Positions 8,641-18,041 are shown, numbered from the stretch's first letter. The stretch: 64,000 nucleotides of DNA from Eubacteriaceae bacterium (GCA_017405085.1 JAFRBB010000059.1:1-64000); one strand, 5' to 3'. The notes: generated by a model from the sequence alone, not told the origin. Program-made: numbers and translations.

Positions 8641-9864
8641 ATGAATCAAGCTTTACAGGATATCCGCGGGGATTTTCCGATCCTCGCCGGATCCGATCTC
8701 ATCTATTTTGACAACGCGGCGACGACCCAGAAACCCCGGCAGGTCCTTGACGCCGTCGTGAACTACTACAACACCCAAAACGCCAACCCCCTCCGGGGTC
8801 TCTACGGCCTAAGCGTGGCCGCCACCGAAGCCTACGAAGGGGCCAGGGAAACCGTCAGGGCCTTTATCGGCGCCCAAAGCGCATCCGAGATCATCTTCAC
8901 CCGCAACGCCACCGAGGCCTTAAACCTCGTGGCCTACAGCTACGGCAGAACCCGGGTGAAGGCCGGAGACAATATCGTCATCGCCGTCAGCGAGCATCAC
9001 AGCAACATCCTGCCTTGGCAAATGGTCGCCAGGGAAACCGGCGCTGAACTTCGCTATCTCGAATGCGGCCCCGAAGGCCAATACCCCGAAGAACAGATCG
9101 ATTCCCTCATCGATGAGCGCACCGCCATCGTCGCCGTCGCCCAGGTCTCCAACGTCCTTGGCGTCTCGCTGCCCGTCGAGTCCATCATCGCCAAAGCCCA
9201 CAGTGCGGGGGCGGTGGTCGTCATCGACGGCGCCCAAAGCACCCCCCACGCCCCGGTGGATGTCACGGCGTTGGACGCCGACTTTTTCGCCTTTTCCGGG
9301 CACAAGCTCTTGGCCCCCATGGGCATCGGTGTCCTCTATGGCAAAGAGACCCTGCTGGAGGCCATGCCGCCCTTTCTCTCCGGCGGCGAAATGATCGAGT
9401 ATGTCACCCGGGAGGACGCCACCTACGCCGAGCTTCCCCACAAATTTGAAGCCGGCACTGTCAACGCCGGCGGCGCCGTCGGTCTGGCCGCCGCTATCGA
9501 CTACCTTACCGATATCGGCCTTGAGGCCGTGGCTGCCCACGAGACGGCGCTGACCGCCCGGATGATGACCGCGTTGAAGGCCATCCCCCATGTGAGCATC
9601 CTCGGCTCCGATGACCCTGCCGATCATCACGGCATCGTCTCCTTTAACATCGAGGGCTGTCATCCCCATGACGTCGCCTCCATTTTGGATACCGACGGCA
9701 TCTGCGTCCGGGCCGGGCATCACTGCGCCCAGCCGCTGCTTGCCCATCTGGGCATCGGCGCCGCCTGCAGAGCCTCGGTCTATCTCTACAATACCGAAGA
9801 CGAGGTAGACCGTTTTGCTGCTGCTCTGGAAAACGTCAGAAAGGAACTAGGCTATGGATCTTAA
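8641..9864 (+). CDS. sufS: Cysteine desulfurase SufS
   Basis: A 407-residue group II PLP-dependent cysteine desulfurase that supplies sulfur to SufU. The PLP lysine is in FSGHKLLAPMGIGVLYG, the PLP-binding histidine in SEHHSN, and the persulfide cysteine in RAGHHCAQP near the C-terminus. AAGGAG precedes the ATG. It overlaps sufU by 11 bp, matching the obligate SufS-SufU pairing of Gram-positive bacteria. Confidence 0.95.
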   Translation: MNQALQDIRGDFPILAGSDLIYFDNAATTQKPRQVLDAVVNYYNTQNANPLRGLYGLSVAATEAYEGARETVRAFIGAQSASEIIFTRNATEALNLVAYSYGRTRVKAGDNIVIAVSEHHSNILPWQMVARETGAELRYLECGPEGQYPEEQIDSLIDERTAIVAVAQVSNVLGVSLPVESIIAKAHSAGAVVVIDGAQSTPHAPVDVTALDADFFAFSGHKLLAPMGIGVLYGKETLLEAMPPFLSGGEMIEYVTREDATYAELPHKFEAGTVNAGGAVGLAAAIDYLTDIGLEAVAAHETALTARMMTALKAIPHVSILGSDDPADHHGIVSFNIEGCHPHDVASILDTDGICVRAGHHCAQPLLAHLGIGAACRASVYLYNTEDEVDRFAAALENVRKELGYGS

Positions 9865-10312
9865 ATCACTTTACCGAGAAATCATCAACGAACACAATCT
9901 CCATCCGGCCCACAAACACGATCTCGAAGGCGCCACCGCCGATCACAGAGGCGTCAATCCCAGCTGCGGCGACGACATTCGCCTTCAGCTCAAAATCAAA
10001 GACGGCGTCATCGAGGACGCGGCCTTTGTCGGCAGCGGATGCGCCATTTCCCAGGCGTCCGCCGACATGATGATCGATCTGATTGTCGGCAAATCCACCG
10101 AAGAGGCCATGACCCTGGCCGACGGCTTCATGCGCATGATTCAGGGGAAAGCCGACGACGCGGAAATTGAAGCCTTGGAGGAAGCCGCGGCCCTTCAAAG
10201 CGTCTCCAAAATGCCCGCCCGGGTCAAATGCGCCGAACTTGGCTGGCGCACCCTCGGCAAAACCCTGGCCGAAGGCGCCGCCGAAGGGGAAGGGCACCAG
10301 CCCCATTGCTAA
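9854..10312 (+). CDS. sufU: Zinc-dependent sulfurtransferase SufU
   Basis: A 152-residue protein that accepts persulfide sulfur from SufS. The three conserved cysteines are C38 (NPSCGDD), C63 (GSGCAIS) and C126 (RVKCAELGW), with Asp40 as the fourth zinc ligand, and the SufU insertion between the second and third cysteines is present. The length is usual for SufU. It overlaps the end of sufS by 11 bp. Confidence 0.93.
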   Translation: MDLKSLYREIINEHNLHPAHKHDLEGATADHRGVNPSCGDDIRLQLKIKDGVIEDAAFVGSGCAISQASADMMIDLIVGKSTEEAMTLADGFMRMIQGKADDAEIEALEEAAALQSVSKMPARVKCAELGWRTLGKTLAEGAAEGEGHQPHC

Positions 10313-10341
10313 ACAAAAAAATGTCATAGAGAAGAAACCCC

Positions 10342-10920
10342 ATGAGCATCACATTTCAAAACGCGAAAGACCACTTGCGCACCATCAACCGGCACAAACG
10401 CCTGGTAACCAAATACTGTTTTACCATCGGGCTCTATCGACAGGGCCTTGGCCATGATCTGTCCAAATACGCGCCGTCGGAATTCTTAACCGGCGCCAGG
10501 TTTTACGCCGGCACCCGCAGCCCCAACGCCGTCGCCAGAGAAAAACTCGGCGTCTCCACCGCGTGGCTGCACCACAAAGGGCGCAACAAACACCACTACG
10601 AATACTGGATCGATCAGGACCTTGAGGGCCGCCGCGAAATGGTCGGCTTTCCCATGCCCTATGAATACGTGGCGGAAATGTTTTGCGACCGCTTGGCGGC
10701 CAGCAAAGTCTATCTTGGCGAGGCCTACACCGACGACTATCCCCTGCGCTATTTTGAGCCCCTCAAAACCTCGCCCTACATGCACCCCGAGACCAAAAAA
10801 GAACTGGAAGCCCTGCTCACCATGCTCAAAAACCGCGGCGAGACCGAAACCCTGGCCTATCTCAAAAACGAGCTTAAACGCAGACGATTGGCCTCACCCA
10901 AACACCAGAGTCAATCATAA
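10342..10920 (+). CDS. DUF5662 family protein
   Basis: A 192-residue soluble protein. GHDLSKYAPSEF and a histidine-rich stretch (HHKGRNKHHYEYW) near residues 74-86 are the recognisable blocks of this uncharacterised Firmicutes family. The H-D and H-H pairs suggest metal binding and perhaps hydrolase activity, but no function is established. It follows sufU by 29 bp and ends just before an intrinsic terminator, so it is probably the last gene of the suf transcript. Confidence 0.7.
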   Translation: MSITFQNAKDHLRTINRHKRLVTKYCFTIGLYRQGLGHDLSKYAPSEFLTGARFYAGTRSPNAVAREKLGVSTAWLHHKGRNKHHYEYWIDQDLEGRREMVGFPMPYEYVAEMFCDRLAASKVYLGEAYTDDYPLRYFEPLKTSPYMHPETKKELEALLTMLKNRGETETLAYLKNELKRRRLASPKHQSQS

Positions 10921-11225
10921 CCGTCAAAAAATCGGCATTCCTTCTTGGGAAGTGCCGTTTTTTGTTTTGAAGCGTACAGATAGAAAAATAAAGGTGTTTA
11001 AGGGGTAAGTCTTTGAAGATTTAAATGCCGAAATCATCAAATTGAAAATTGTTTACGGATAAAAAGAAATGGGATTCGCGTTTCATAAAAAGAAAAAATG
11101 GAAAAATTCTGCAAAAGGCAAAAAGAGCCATGAATGAATTTGATTTTAAAATCGGAAGATGCTAAGATGAATAAAAATCCGAAGGAAAGCAGAACTAAAC
11201 CCAAAATCAAGTTGGAGGCAATGTT
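10921..11225 (+). promoter_or_regulatory. Intergenic region: suf terminator and promoter of the TIM-like gene
   Basis: An intrinsic terminator (10926-10966; stem around CGGCATTCC/GGAAGTGCCG with flanking A and T runs) ends the suf transcript. TTGATT (11140-11145), a 17-bp spacer and TAAGAT (11163-11168) make a plausible promoter for the downstream isomerase-like gene. The rest is AT-rich with no reading frame that I can support. Confidence 0.55.
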
Positions 11226-11924
11226 ATGAAATCATCGGTCACCCCCTTTCTCATGGTCAATCCCAAATCCTATCTTTACGGCGAGGCATCCCTCAAACTC
11301 GCTAAAGCGGCGGATCAAACGGCATCGGACACGGGCCTGACCATCTATTTCACCTGTCCGTATCCGGACATTCGCCTGATCGCCGAGCAAACCGAGCACA
11401 TCATCGTCACAGCCCAAAGTATGATGCCTTTATCTCCCGGCCGGGGCATGGGCCATCTGCTGCCCGAGGCCATTAAAGCCGCCGGCGCCGGCGCCGTGGT
11501 CTTAAACCACGCTGAGAATCCCCTGACCTTTCACGATCTTTATCAAAATATCATCCGGGCAAAAGAACTGGGCCTGTTCAGCATTGCCTGCGCCGACAGC
11601 GTGGCCGAAGCCGAAGCTCTGGCCATGATGCACCCCGATGCCATTCTCGCCGAACCCACGGAACTCATCGGGACCGGGGTGGCGGCGGACGATAGCTATA
11701 TCGACGCCTGTGTGGCCCGTATCAAAGCCGTTGACACCGAAATCGCCGTCATGATCGGCTCCGGCATCACCACCGCCGAGGATTGCCGCAACGTCATTAT
11801 CCACGGGGGAGATGCGGCCGGCTCCACCAGCGGCATCTTAAAGGCCCCGGATTCCGAAGTCCGCGTTCGGGAAATGGCCGAAGCCATCTGCCGGGGTCTC
11901 GCGGAAACCGGCAGAACCCTTTGA
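11226..11924 (+). CDS. Triosephosphate isomerase-like protein
   Basis: A 232-residue TIM-barrel isomerase, closer in length to the short archaeal-type enzymes than to the usual 250 residues. All catalytic positions are present: N12 and K14 (VNPKSY), H95 (LNHAEN) and E143 (AEPTELIGTG), plus the phosphate-binding loops GSGIT and GSTSGIL. The divergent active-site surroundings (NHAEN instead of GHSER) and the SorC-regulated neighbourhood suggest a dedicated sugar-phosphate isomerase, perhaps acting on a tetrose or branched sugar, rather than the glycolytic enzyme. The start follows GTTGGAGG. A bidirectional terminator separates it from the convergent sorC-type gene. Confidence 0.75.
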   Translation: MKSSVTPFLMVNPKSYLYGEASLKLAKAADQTASDTGLTIYFTCPYPDIRLIAEQTEHIIVTAQSMMPLSPGRGMGHLLPEAIKAAGAGAVVLNHAENPLTFHDLYQNIIRAKELGLFSIACADSVAEAEALAMMHPDAILAEPTELIGTGVAADDSYIDACVARIKAVDTEIAVMIGSGITTAEDCRNVIIHGGDAAGSTSGILKAPDSEVRVREMAEAICRGLAETGRTL

Positions 11925-11943
11925 AAGCAAGACGTGTCCCATT

Positions 11944-11976
11944 CAAAAAACCCGGCTTTTCGCCGGGTTAAATTTT
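11944..11976. terminator. Bidirectional terminator between the TIM-like gene and the SorC-family gene
   Basis: AACCCGGC-TTTTC-GCCGGGTT with an A run on the left and a T-rich run on the right serves both convergent genes. Confidence 0.7.
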
Positions 11977-11988
11977 GTCATTATTTCC

Positions 11989-12966
11989 TTATGGTTCATC
12001 CGCGACGTCTGCTTCCCGGGAGGCCATCAGCAGCCTTGCGGTTTGCAAATCCGTGATCAGCACGTTGATATAGCCGCCGGCCATCGCTCCCAAAATGGCG
12101 GGCACCTTGTGCTCCCCGAAGCACATCGCGACGGCATAAGGGATTTTTTTCAGGCTTTGAATCGGCGTTCCGATCACCGTCTCGTTGTAGGCGAAACGGT
12201 CGGTATGGCCGTCCCGATCATAAAAATTCATGCAGATTTCGCCGCAGATGTCCGCCTCGGCCATTTTTTGCAGCATTTCATTATTGATATAGCCGGTTTT
12301 GACAATGGTCGAGTCCGGTGTCGGCGCGTCGATGCCGAATAACGCGATGTCCGCGCGGCGCGCTTTTTTTAAAACGCGCTTGATGCTCGGCTCCTTCATC
12401 AGTTCGGTTTTGGCCTTGATGCGGGAGACCATGGCCGGGGCGTGAACCTGCAGAAAACCGCCTCCGAAATTTTCGGCAAGCCCCTCGGCGATGGCGTTGC
12501 TGTGCAGGCGGCTCGGAAGCGTGCCGATGCCGCCGGTCAGCGGCACAAAAGTCACCCCCGAAAAAAACGCCTCTTGCGGATAATTCACCATTTTGGCTAA
12601 GGTTGACCCCATCGACACCCCCACAATATCGCCGTCCCGCAAAATCTGGGTGAGATACACGGCACCGGCTTGTCCGATGGCATCCTTGGTGGCGTCGGGA
12701 TTGTCCGCGGTGTCCACGATCAGCACCTCTTTCAGGCCGAAGGCGTCCTCCATGGCCTGTTCCAAATGGAAGTATTTTCTTCCGGTAAAGTCGTTAACCG
12801 TCACGCGCACAATGCCCGAGATCCTGGCGGCTTTGAGCAGCTTGGAGATAGTCGGCCGGGAAATATTGAGTGTGTCGGAAATGTCCTGCTGGCTCAGTTC
12901 CCGGTTATAATACAAGTCGGCCACTTTCAGCATCATGCGCTGATCATTGATAATATTCTTTTTCAT
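11989..12966 (-). CDS. SorC/DeoR-family sugar-binding transcriptional regulator
   Basis: About 325 residues: an N-terminal helix-turn-helix (LSQQDISDTLNISRPTISKL) followed by a sugar-phosphate-binding domain related to the DeoR/SorC effector domain (GVSMGSTLAKM, FVPLTGGIGT). The start at 12966 is chosen over an upstream ATG because AGGAG lies seven bases ahead. It is divergent from the COG4091 oxidoreductase gene and convergent with the TIM-like gene, so it most likely controls one or both in response to a phosphorylated sugar. The effector is unknown. Confidence 0.85.
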   Translation of the reverse strand: MKKNIINDQRMMLKVADLYYNRELSQQDISDTLNISRPTISKLLKAARISGIVRVTVNDFTGRKYFHLEQAMEDAFGLKEVLIVDTADNPDATKDAIGQAGAVYLTQILRDGDIVGVSMGSTLAKMVNYPQEAFFSGVTFVPLTGGIGTLPSRLHSNAIAEGLAENFGGGFLQVHAPAMVSRIKAKTELMKEPSIKRVLKKARRADIALFGIDAPTPDSTIVKTGYINNEMLQKMAEADICGEICMNFYDRDGHTDRFAYNETVIGTPIQSLKKIPYAVAMCFGEHKVPAILGAMAGGYINVLITDLQTARLLMASREADVADEP

Positions 12967-13120
12967 TTGTACGCTCCTAATCAATTTCAATTTCATTTTA
13001 AAGGATATTTCAGAAAAAAACAATGATTTTATTTATCATTTGTAAAAAATGATGGGAATTATATTCGGGTTTCGATCGGCGATGATAAGGCGTAATAAGC
13101 AAAACACAAAAAATCTATAA

Positions 13121-13255
13121 TTGATATTTAATGAATCAAGTCTATAATAGTACCAGAGAGATAAGAAAAATGCCTTGACTCAAGAGATTGCGACGACATG
13201 AATTAATTTTTCATTTGTCCACAGTGATCACAATGTCACAGAGTTTGATTCAAGA
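13121..13255 (+). promoter_or_regulatory. Promoter and TTGA-N-TCAA motifs upstream of the oxidoreductase
   Basis: TTGATA (13121-13126), a 16-bp spacer and TATAAT (13143-13148) form a promoter. Three TTGA-N-TCAAG-like half or full palindromes recur around it (near 13132, 13174 and 13245), which makes them candidate SorC-family operator sites. Confidence 0.45.
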
Positions 13256-13270
13256 AAGAGGTACAAATTA

Positions 13271-14572
13271 ATGATTAATATGATGTCCAAACTACAAAAG
13301 CTGGAAGACGAAGGCAGACCGATTAAAGCGAGTATTGTCGGCGCCGGTCAGATGGGCTGCGGCATGGCGGCGCAAATGACCAAAATGAAAGGCATGGACC
13401 CCGTGGTTGTCGTCGATGTCGTGCTGGACAACGCCAAACGCGCCTATCTCCATTCCGGCTATACGGAAGGCGTTGACTTTGTGGAAGCCGAAACCGTCGA
13501 AGAAGCCAACAAGTTGCTCGCGGAAGGAAAATTCATCGTCACCCAAAACAACGAAATCGCCACCAAATGCGACATCATTGACTGCGCCGTCGATGCCACC
13601 GGCGTGCCGGAAGTCGGCGCGAAAGTCGCGATGGACGCCATCAACGCCGGCAAGCACATCTGCATGCTCAATGTGGAAACCGATGTTTGCATCGGTCATA
13701 TTTTGTATAAACTCGCCCAAAACGCCGGCGTGGTCTACACGGGCTCCGCGGGGGATGAACCCGGCGCCGTCATCGAAATGTACGATTATGCCACGGCCAT
13801 GGGCTTTGACGTCAAAGTCGTGGGCAAAGGCAAAAACAACGCCATTGATTTGGAATGCACGCCGGAGACCGTTGCCGAAGAAGCCCATCGGCGCGGGGCC
13901 TCCCCCAAAATGATCTGCTCCTTTAAAGACGGCACCAAAACCATGGTGGAAATGACCGCGATGGCCAACGCTACCGGCTTTAAACCTGATGTGATCGGCG
14001 CCCACGGCGCGGCCTCCGACCTCGCGGGCCTCAATGATGTCTTAAGCCTCAAAAGCGAAGGCCGCGGCGGGGTCTTAAATCACTACGGCGTCATTGAGTA
14101 TATCAACGGCGTGGCCCCCGGCGTCTTTGTCATCATCGGCACTGACCAGCCCGATGTGGCCGCCGAACTGGAATACGTCAGCATGGGAAAAGGCCCCAAC
14201 TACACGCTGTATCGCCCTTATCACCTCTGCTCGCTGGAAACGCCGATGTCCGTCGCCAAAGCCTGCATCGATCACGAACCCACCCTCATTCCCCGTTTCG
14301 GGCGGGTCGCCGAAACCATCACCGTCGCCAAAAAAGACATGAAAGCCGGCGAATGCCTTGACGGAATCGGCGGCTACACCATCCGCGGCACCTTTATGAG
14401 CGCCGAGGACGCCGATGCCCAAAACGCTCTGCCCATGGGTCTGGTGGACAGCAAAACCGTCCTCACCAAAGATGTCAAAAAAGGCGAAATTATCACGTAT
14501 GATCACGTCAAATTGAACAATGATAACCTCATCGTTCAACTCCGTAAGCTTCAGGACGCGTTGTTTGTCTAA
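13271..14572 (+). CDS. COG4091-type NAD(P)-dependent oxidoreductase with C-terminal SAF domain
   Basis: A 433-residue protein. A Rossmann fold begins at about residue 20 (SIVGAGQMGCGMAAQM), followed by a homoserine-dehydrogenase-like core (DCAVDATGVPEVG, GSAGDEPGA), and a SAF domain occupies the last 90 residues (ETITVAKKDMKAGECLDGIGG). This architecture is the predicted homoserine dehydrogenase plus SAF family, whose members sit in sugar and polyol loci rather than in amino-acid operons. The neighbours here (SorC regulator, TIM-like isomerase, HPr) point to a carbohydrate or sugar-acid substrate. I cannot name it. An HPr gene follows 30 bp downstream. Confidence 0.75.
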   Translation: MINMMSKLQKLEDEGRPIKASIVGAGQMGCGMAAQMTKMKGMDPVVVVDVVLDNAKRAYLHSGYTEGVDFVEAETVEEANKLLAEGKFIVTQNNEIATKCDIIDCAVDATGVPEVGAKVAMDAINAGKHICMLNVETDVCIGHILYKLAQNAGVVYTGSAGDEPGAVIEMYDYATAMGFDVKVVGKGKNNAIDLECTPETVAEEAHRRGASPKMICSFKDGTKTMVEMTAMANATGFKPDVIGAHGAASDLAGLNDVLSLKSEGRGGVLNHYGVIEYINGVAPGVFVIIGTDQPDVAAELEYVSMGKGPNYTLYRPYHLCSLETPMSVAKACIDHEPTLIPRFGRVAETITVAKKDMKAGECLDGIGGYTIRGTFMSAEDADAQNALPMGLVDSKTVLTKDVKKGEIITYDHVKLNNDNLIVQLRKLQDALFV

Positions 14573-14602
14573 GGACAACTTCACAGAAAAAGGAGTGATT
14601 GA

Positions 14603-14878
14603 ATGTACAGTCAAAAAATTGAGATCAAAAATCCCACCGGGTTACACGCCAGGCCCGCGGCTGAATTTTGTAAAAAGGCGTCGACTTTCAAAGCCGACAT
14701 ACACATCAAACGGCTGACACCGCCGGAGAGCATCATGAACGGAAAATCCGTCATCGGCGTCATGGCCATGGGACTTGCTCAAGGCACCGAAATTGAAATC
14801 ATCGGCGAAGGCAGAGACGAAGAAGAAGCCGTCAAAGCCCTGGCGGCAATGGTTGAAGGCGGATTCGGAGAAATCTAG
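14603..14878 (+). CDS. HPr-family phosphocarrier protein
   Basis: A 91-residue HPr. The phospho-accepting histidine is H15 in PTGLHARPAA, and the regulatory serine equivalent to Ser46 is S49 in NGKSVIGVM, so both PTS transfer and HPr-kinase control are possible. AAAAGGAG precedes the ATG. Being in an operon with an oxidoreductase rather than with ptsI suggests a pathway-specific HPr. A terminator follows. Confidence 0.9.
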   Translation: MYSQKIEIKNPTGLHARPAAEFCKKASTFKADIHIKRLTPPESIMNGKSVIGVMAMGLAQGTEIEIIGEGRDEEEAVKALAAMVEGGFGEI

Positions 14879-14890
14879 CGCGATACAAAT

Positions 14891-14932
14891 AAAAAACAGC
14901 TGTGCTTTAAGGGCATCGCTGTTTTCTTTTTG
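14891..14932 (+). terminator. Intrinsic terminator after the HPr gene
   Basis: AAAACAGC...GCTGTTTT stem with additional inner pairs, followed by TTTTCTTTTT. Confidence 0.65.
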
Positions 14933-15086
14933 GATATTCAAAAATCTCGTATTAGTTACTGTCCCGATCGTGTTTTGTCAGAGATGACGAGTTCACCGGT
15001 AATCGCTCGGATTTAATTTACCGTGGAGATTTAGCATATCTTGGGATTCATCAATGATGCAGAAATTGTCTAACTGCCGTGAGTCC

Positions 15087-18041
15087 TTAATTGATCCCAG
15101 GGGGATTGTCATCGGCCGCCAGGATTTTGATTTCAATGGCCTCGATGCGTCTGCATTCACCAGTGGTGCCGGCGGTTTCGCCGTTTTTCACCCAGGGCAT
15201 CCAACCGATGTCTTTGGCATGCACTCGGTACCACAGATTGTATTGACCGGCATGCTCGCCGGTTAGCTTTGCTTCAAAGGCTTCTAAGCGTCTGCATTCA
15301 CCGGTGGTTCCCGCTGTCTCTCCGTCTTTCACAAAATCGCTCCAGCCGATATCGGCCATATGCACCCGGTAGGCGGCGCTTAGGTTTTGTGTTGCCTCGT
15401 TATCGCTTAAAATTTTGAGGTTGATCGCTTCCACCCGCAGACACTCACCGGTGGTGCCGGCGGTTTCTCCCGAGATTTTCTCGCCCTGGCTCCAGCCGTA
15501 GTTTTTTCCGTGAACGCGGTAAGCGATTTGGGGAATCGGAAGACTTGCGCTGCGGACGGTGACGGTGACGGGCATGCCGGCAAAGTGACCGACTGACGCT
15601 TTTGTTCGGAATTGATAATCGCCGGCCGGCATGTTTTTGAGTGTGCCTGCGGCCTTGTCAAAATGAGGAGAAGCGGCGCAGTCGATCCAGTCTTCGCCTT
15701 CCGATTCAGTTGTGATATCGGGCAGCGGGCGGTATTCCATATTTTCGTTCACACCGGTGATTGCTCCCCCTTGGCCATAGACCGCCTCATCAACGGCGTT
15801 TAACACGCCGTCCTCAATAGCGGCCCGGGGCGGAATCGTCAACGTGTTTTTTCTGCCGTCTTGATCTCGGAAGGTGACGGTCACCTCGACACTGCCGTCC
15901 CAACCGAAGGTCTCCAGGGGCATGGTGCCCTCACAGGGGAACCATTTCCCATCTGCGGCGCGGTAACGCATGCCTTTTGTCACCGTGATGCTTTCATCGG
16001 TATAATTGATTTGCTTTTTCAGATCGGGCAGCGGCTTGACGGCGGGCTTGACCGGCTTGGCCCCCGCTTTGATTTCAAGGATTTCGCCGGGCGGCGAGGC
16101 AAAGCTATTCTCGCTTGCTTTGATTCTGAATTGATAGCTGCCCGGCGTGAGATGGTTAAACTTGCCTTTTGACGAATCAAAGTCAACGCTTGTATCAACA
16201 TCTGTCCATTCTCCAACAGTTTGTCCATCATCGGAGATGGTGCGGTAGGCCATGTCGTTCGTGACGCCTTCGACGCTGCCGTCGTCTGCACCGTAGGTCG
16301 ATTCATCATGCGGCGTGAGGCCTGTCGGCGCGTTTGGCCTGGCGGGAATGGTGAGGGAAACTTCCGCGCTCGGCTTGAGGTCGTTTGTCGCGGCGTAACG
16401 CACGAAGATGTCAACGGCTTTTGTGCCGTCCCAGCCGAACTCGCCGAGGGGCATATCAATTCGGCAGGGTTGCCATTGGGTACCGGAATTGCTGGTTTTC
16501 CACTCCATGGCGGTATCGACACCCGCGGTTTCTTCGGCATAATTGATTGAGGGATTGAGTGTAGTTCCGTTTTCCTGTTTTTCAACGGCTTTTAAATGAT
16601 TATTGGATTCGTTATTAACAATTTCCAATCTGTATTGATCATCATTTAAATGAAAGGCATTGATTTCCGCTTCGCTGTTAAATTGGCCTTGAACAATTTG
16701 TAAAGGGTTTGTTATGCTTTCTTTTTCTTTGTGAAAATCAACACGGCAATCTTTCGTAAAGCCGCCGCTGTAATTGATATATTGTCCGTTACCAAGTCGA
16801 AGATCAGAGATTACAGTATTCTGAGGAGCGTCATCTTTTTTGACGATGACATTGGTAGCGTTGGTACCTAATTGAATCGGGCCTTGATAGGTTCCGCCGC
16901 AAAGGGTAAGGTTGTTTGAGTCGGTCAAAATTGATTGATTGTTGGCGGTCGTGCAGTCCGTCAAATTGACGATAGATTTTTCTTTGGTGCTATTATTTTG
17001 AGTCACTTTAGTGGTTGCCGCGTAGATAGCTGAACCATTTTGAGCGGTGTTGTTTTCAAAAGTAAGATCGGTTCCGTTAAACGTCCCGTGATTGTTGACC
17101 GCTCCGCCGAAATTAACAGACTTATTGTTTGTGAATCGACAATTGGATATATCAATGCTTATCGCTTTATTGGCTGAAGTTGAATAGTTGTAAATCGCGC
17201 CGCCGCCATACGAAGCGTTATTGCTTGCAAGGACCTTGTTGTTATCAAAACTTGTATAGCTGATGGTCGCCATGCCTTTATTAAAAATCGCGCCGCCGCT
17301 GTTATTGGCTTGATTCTTTTGAAAATCCGCGTGATCGACGGAAAGGGCGCCGATGTTATAGATGACGCCGTCGGCGGTTGAATGGCATTCAGAAAAAACA
17401 ATGGAACGAGCGGTATCGCCGGAGATTGTCATCGTGCCGTTCGAATTAACATAAAAGATGCCGTTTTGACCTCCGCATTTTTGAATGGTACACCCGTTTC
17501 GCATGTGAAGGGTTCCGCCGTCGATCCGCGCGAAAGAGCCATCCTTTAATTGTATATAAGAGTTGTCTTGCTCGATGTGGCAAATATTGCGGATATTGAC
17601 ATTGTCAAAAGTGAGGGTTCCGCTTGTCATGGAAAAAACTGAATTTGAGCGTTCGACGCTTTGGCTGCCGTCAAAGGTGATGTCTTTAAAAACAATGTCG
17701 GCATTGTTGCCGCCTCCAATTGAAAAATAACCGGATGCCGATGGCTCGATGGTGACGGCGCGAGGTGTGCCGTCTTCTTTAAGCGGAGCGTTAAAAGTTT
17801 GAGAATCGTTTAATGTATAGCAATTGTTTAAAATAATGATGAGATCGTCATTTCCTTCGGAGGATGACAGAGCTTTCGATATTGACTGAAACGGCGCGGA
17901 AGCGGAGCCGTCATTTGTGTCACTGTCGACGCCGACGGTTTGATCGATATACACGGTTTTTTCCGCGGCTATGATGGTTGGCGAAAAAAGCAGAATCGCT
18001 AAAAGTGTAAGGAAAAAAGAAATGGAAAATAATTTTTTCAT
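15087..18041 (-). CDS. Secreted surface protein: parallel beta-helix plus three C-terminal ChW repeats
   Basis: A 984-residue exported protein. A signal peptide (MKKLFSISFFLTLLAILLF, predicted cleavage after IIAA) is followed by a right-handed beta-helix domain (about residues 30-430) with Pmp-like GGAIFN, GGGAIYN and GGAVNN turns. Two similar modules follow, each with a GWDG strand and a (Y/F)G...(E/Q)FR(I/T)KAS segment. Three tandem ChW (clostridial hydrophobic, conserved W) repeats of about 48 residues close the protein, each with YRVH...GW...GETAGTTGEC. ChW repeats are thought to mediate cell-surface attachment or substrate binding. CGGAGGAA precedes the ATG. It is monocistronic. Role: probably adhesion or polysaccharide binding. 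Confidence 0.85.
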   Translation of the reverse strand: MKKLFSISFFLTLLAILLFSPTIIAAEKTVYIDQTVGVDSDTNDGSASAPFQSISKALSSSEGNDDLIIILNNCYTLNDSQTFNAPLKEDGTPRAVTIEPSASGYFSIGGGNNADIVFKDITFDGSQSVERSNSVFSMTSGTLTFDNVNIRNICHIEQDNSYIQLKDGSFARIDGGTLHMRNGCTIQKCGGQNGIFYVNSNGTMTISGDTARSIVFSECHSTADGVIYNIGALSVDHADFQKNQANNSGGAIFNKGMATISYTSFDNNKVLASNNASYGGGAIYNYSTSANKAISIDISNCRFTNNKSVNFGGAVNNHGTFNGTDLTFENNTAQNGSAIYAATTKVTQNNSTKEKSIVNLTDCTTANNQSILTDSNNLTLCGGTYQGPIQLGTNATNVIVKKDDAPQNTVISDLRLGNGQYINYSGGFTKDCRVDFHKEKESITNPLQIVQGQFNSEAEINAFHLNDDQYRLEIVNNESNNHLKAVEKQENGTTLNPSINYAEETAGVDTAMEWKTSNSGTQWQPCRIDMPLGEFGWDGTKAVDIFVRYAATNDLKPSAEVSLTIPARPNAPTGLTPHDESTYGADDGSVEGVTNDMAYRTISDDGQTVGEWTDVDTSVDFDSSKGKFNHLTPGSYQFRIKASENSFASPPGEILEIKAGAKPVKPAVKPLPDLKKQINYTDESITVTKGMRYRAADGKWFPCEGTMPLETFGWDGSVEVTVTFRDQDGRKNTLTIPPRAAIEDGVLNAVDEAVYGQGGAITGVNENMEYRPLPDITTESEGEDWIDCAASPHFDKAAGTLKNMPAGDYQFRTKASVGHFAGMPVTVTVRSASLPIPQIAYRVHGKNYGWSQGEKISGETAGTTGECLRVEAINLKILSDNEATQNLSAAYRVHMADIGWSDFVKDGETAGTTGECRRLEAFEAKLTGEHAGQYNLWYRVHAKDIGWMPWVKNGETAGTTGECRRIEAIEIKILAADDNPPGIN

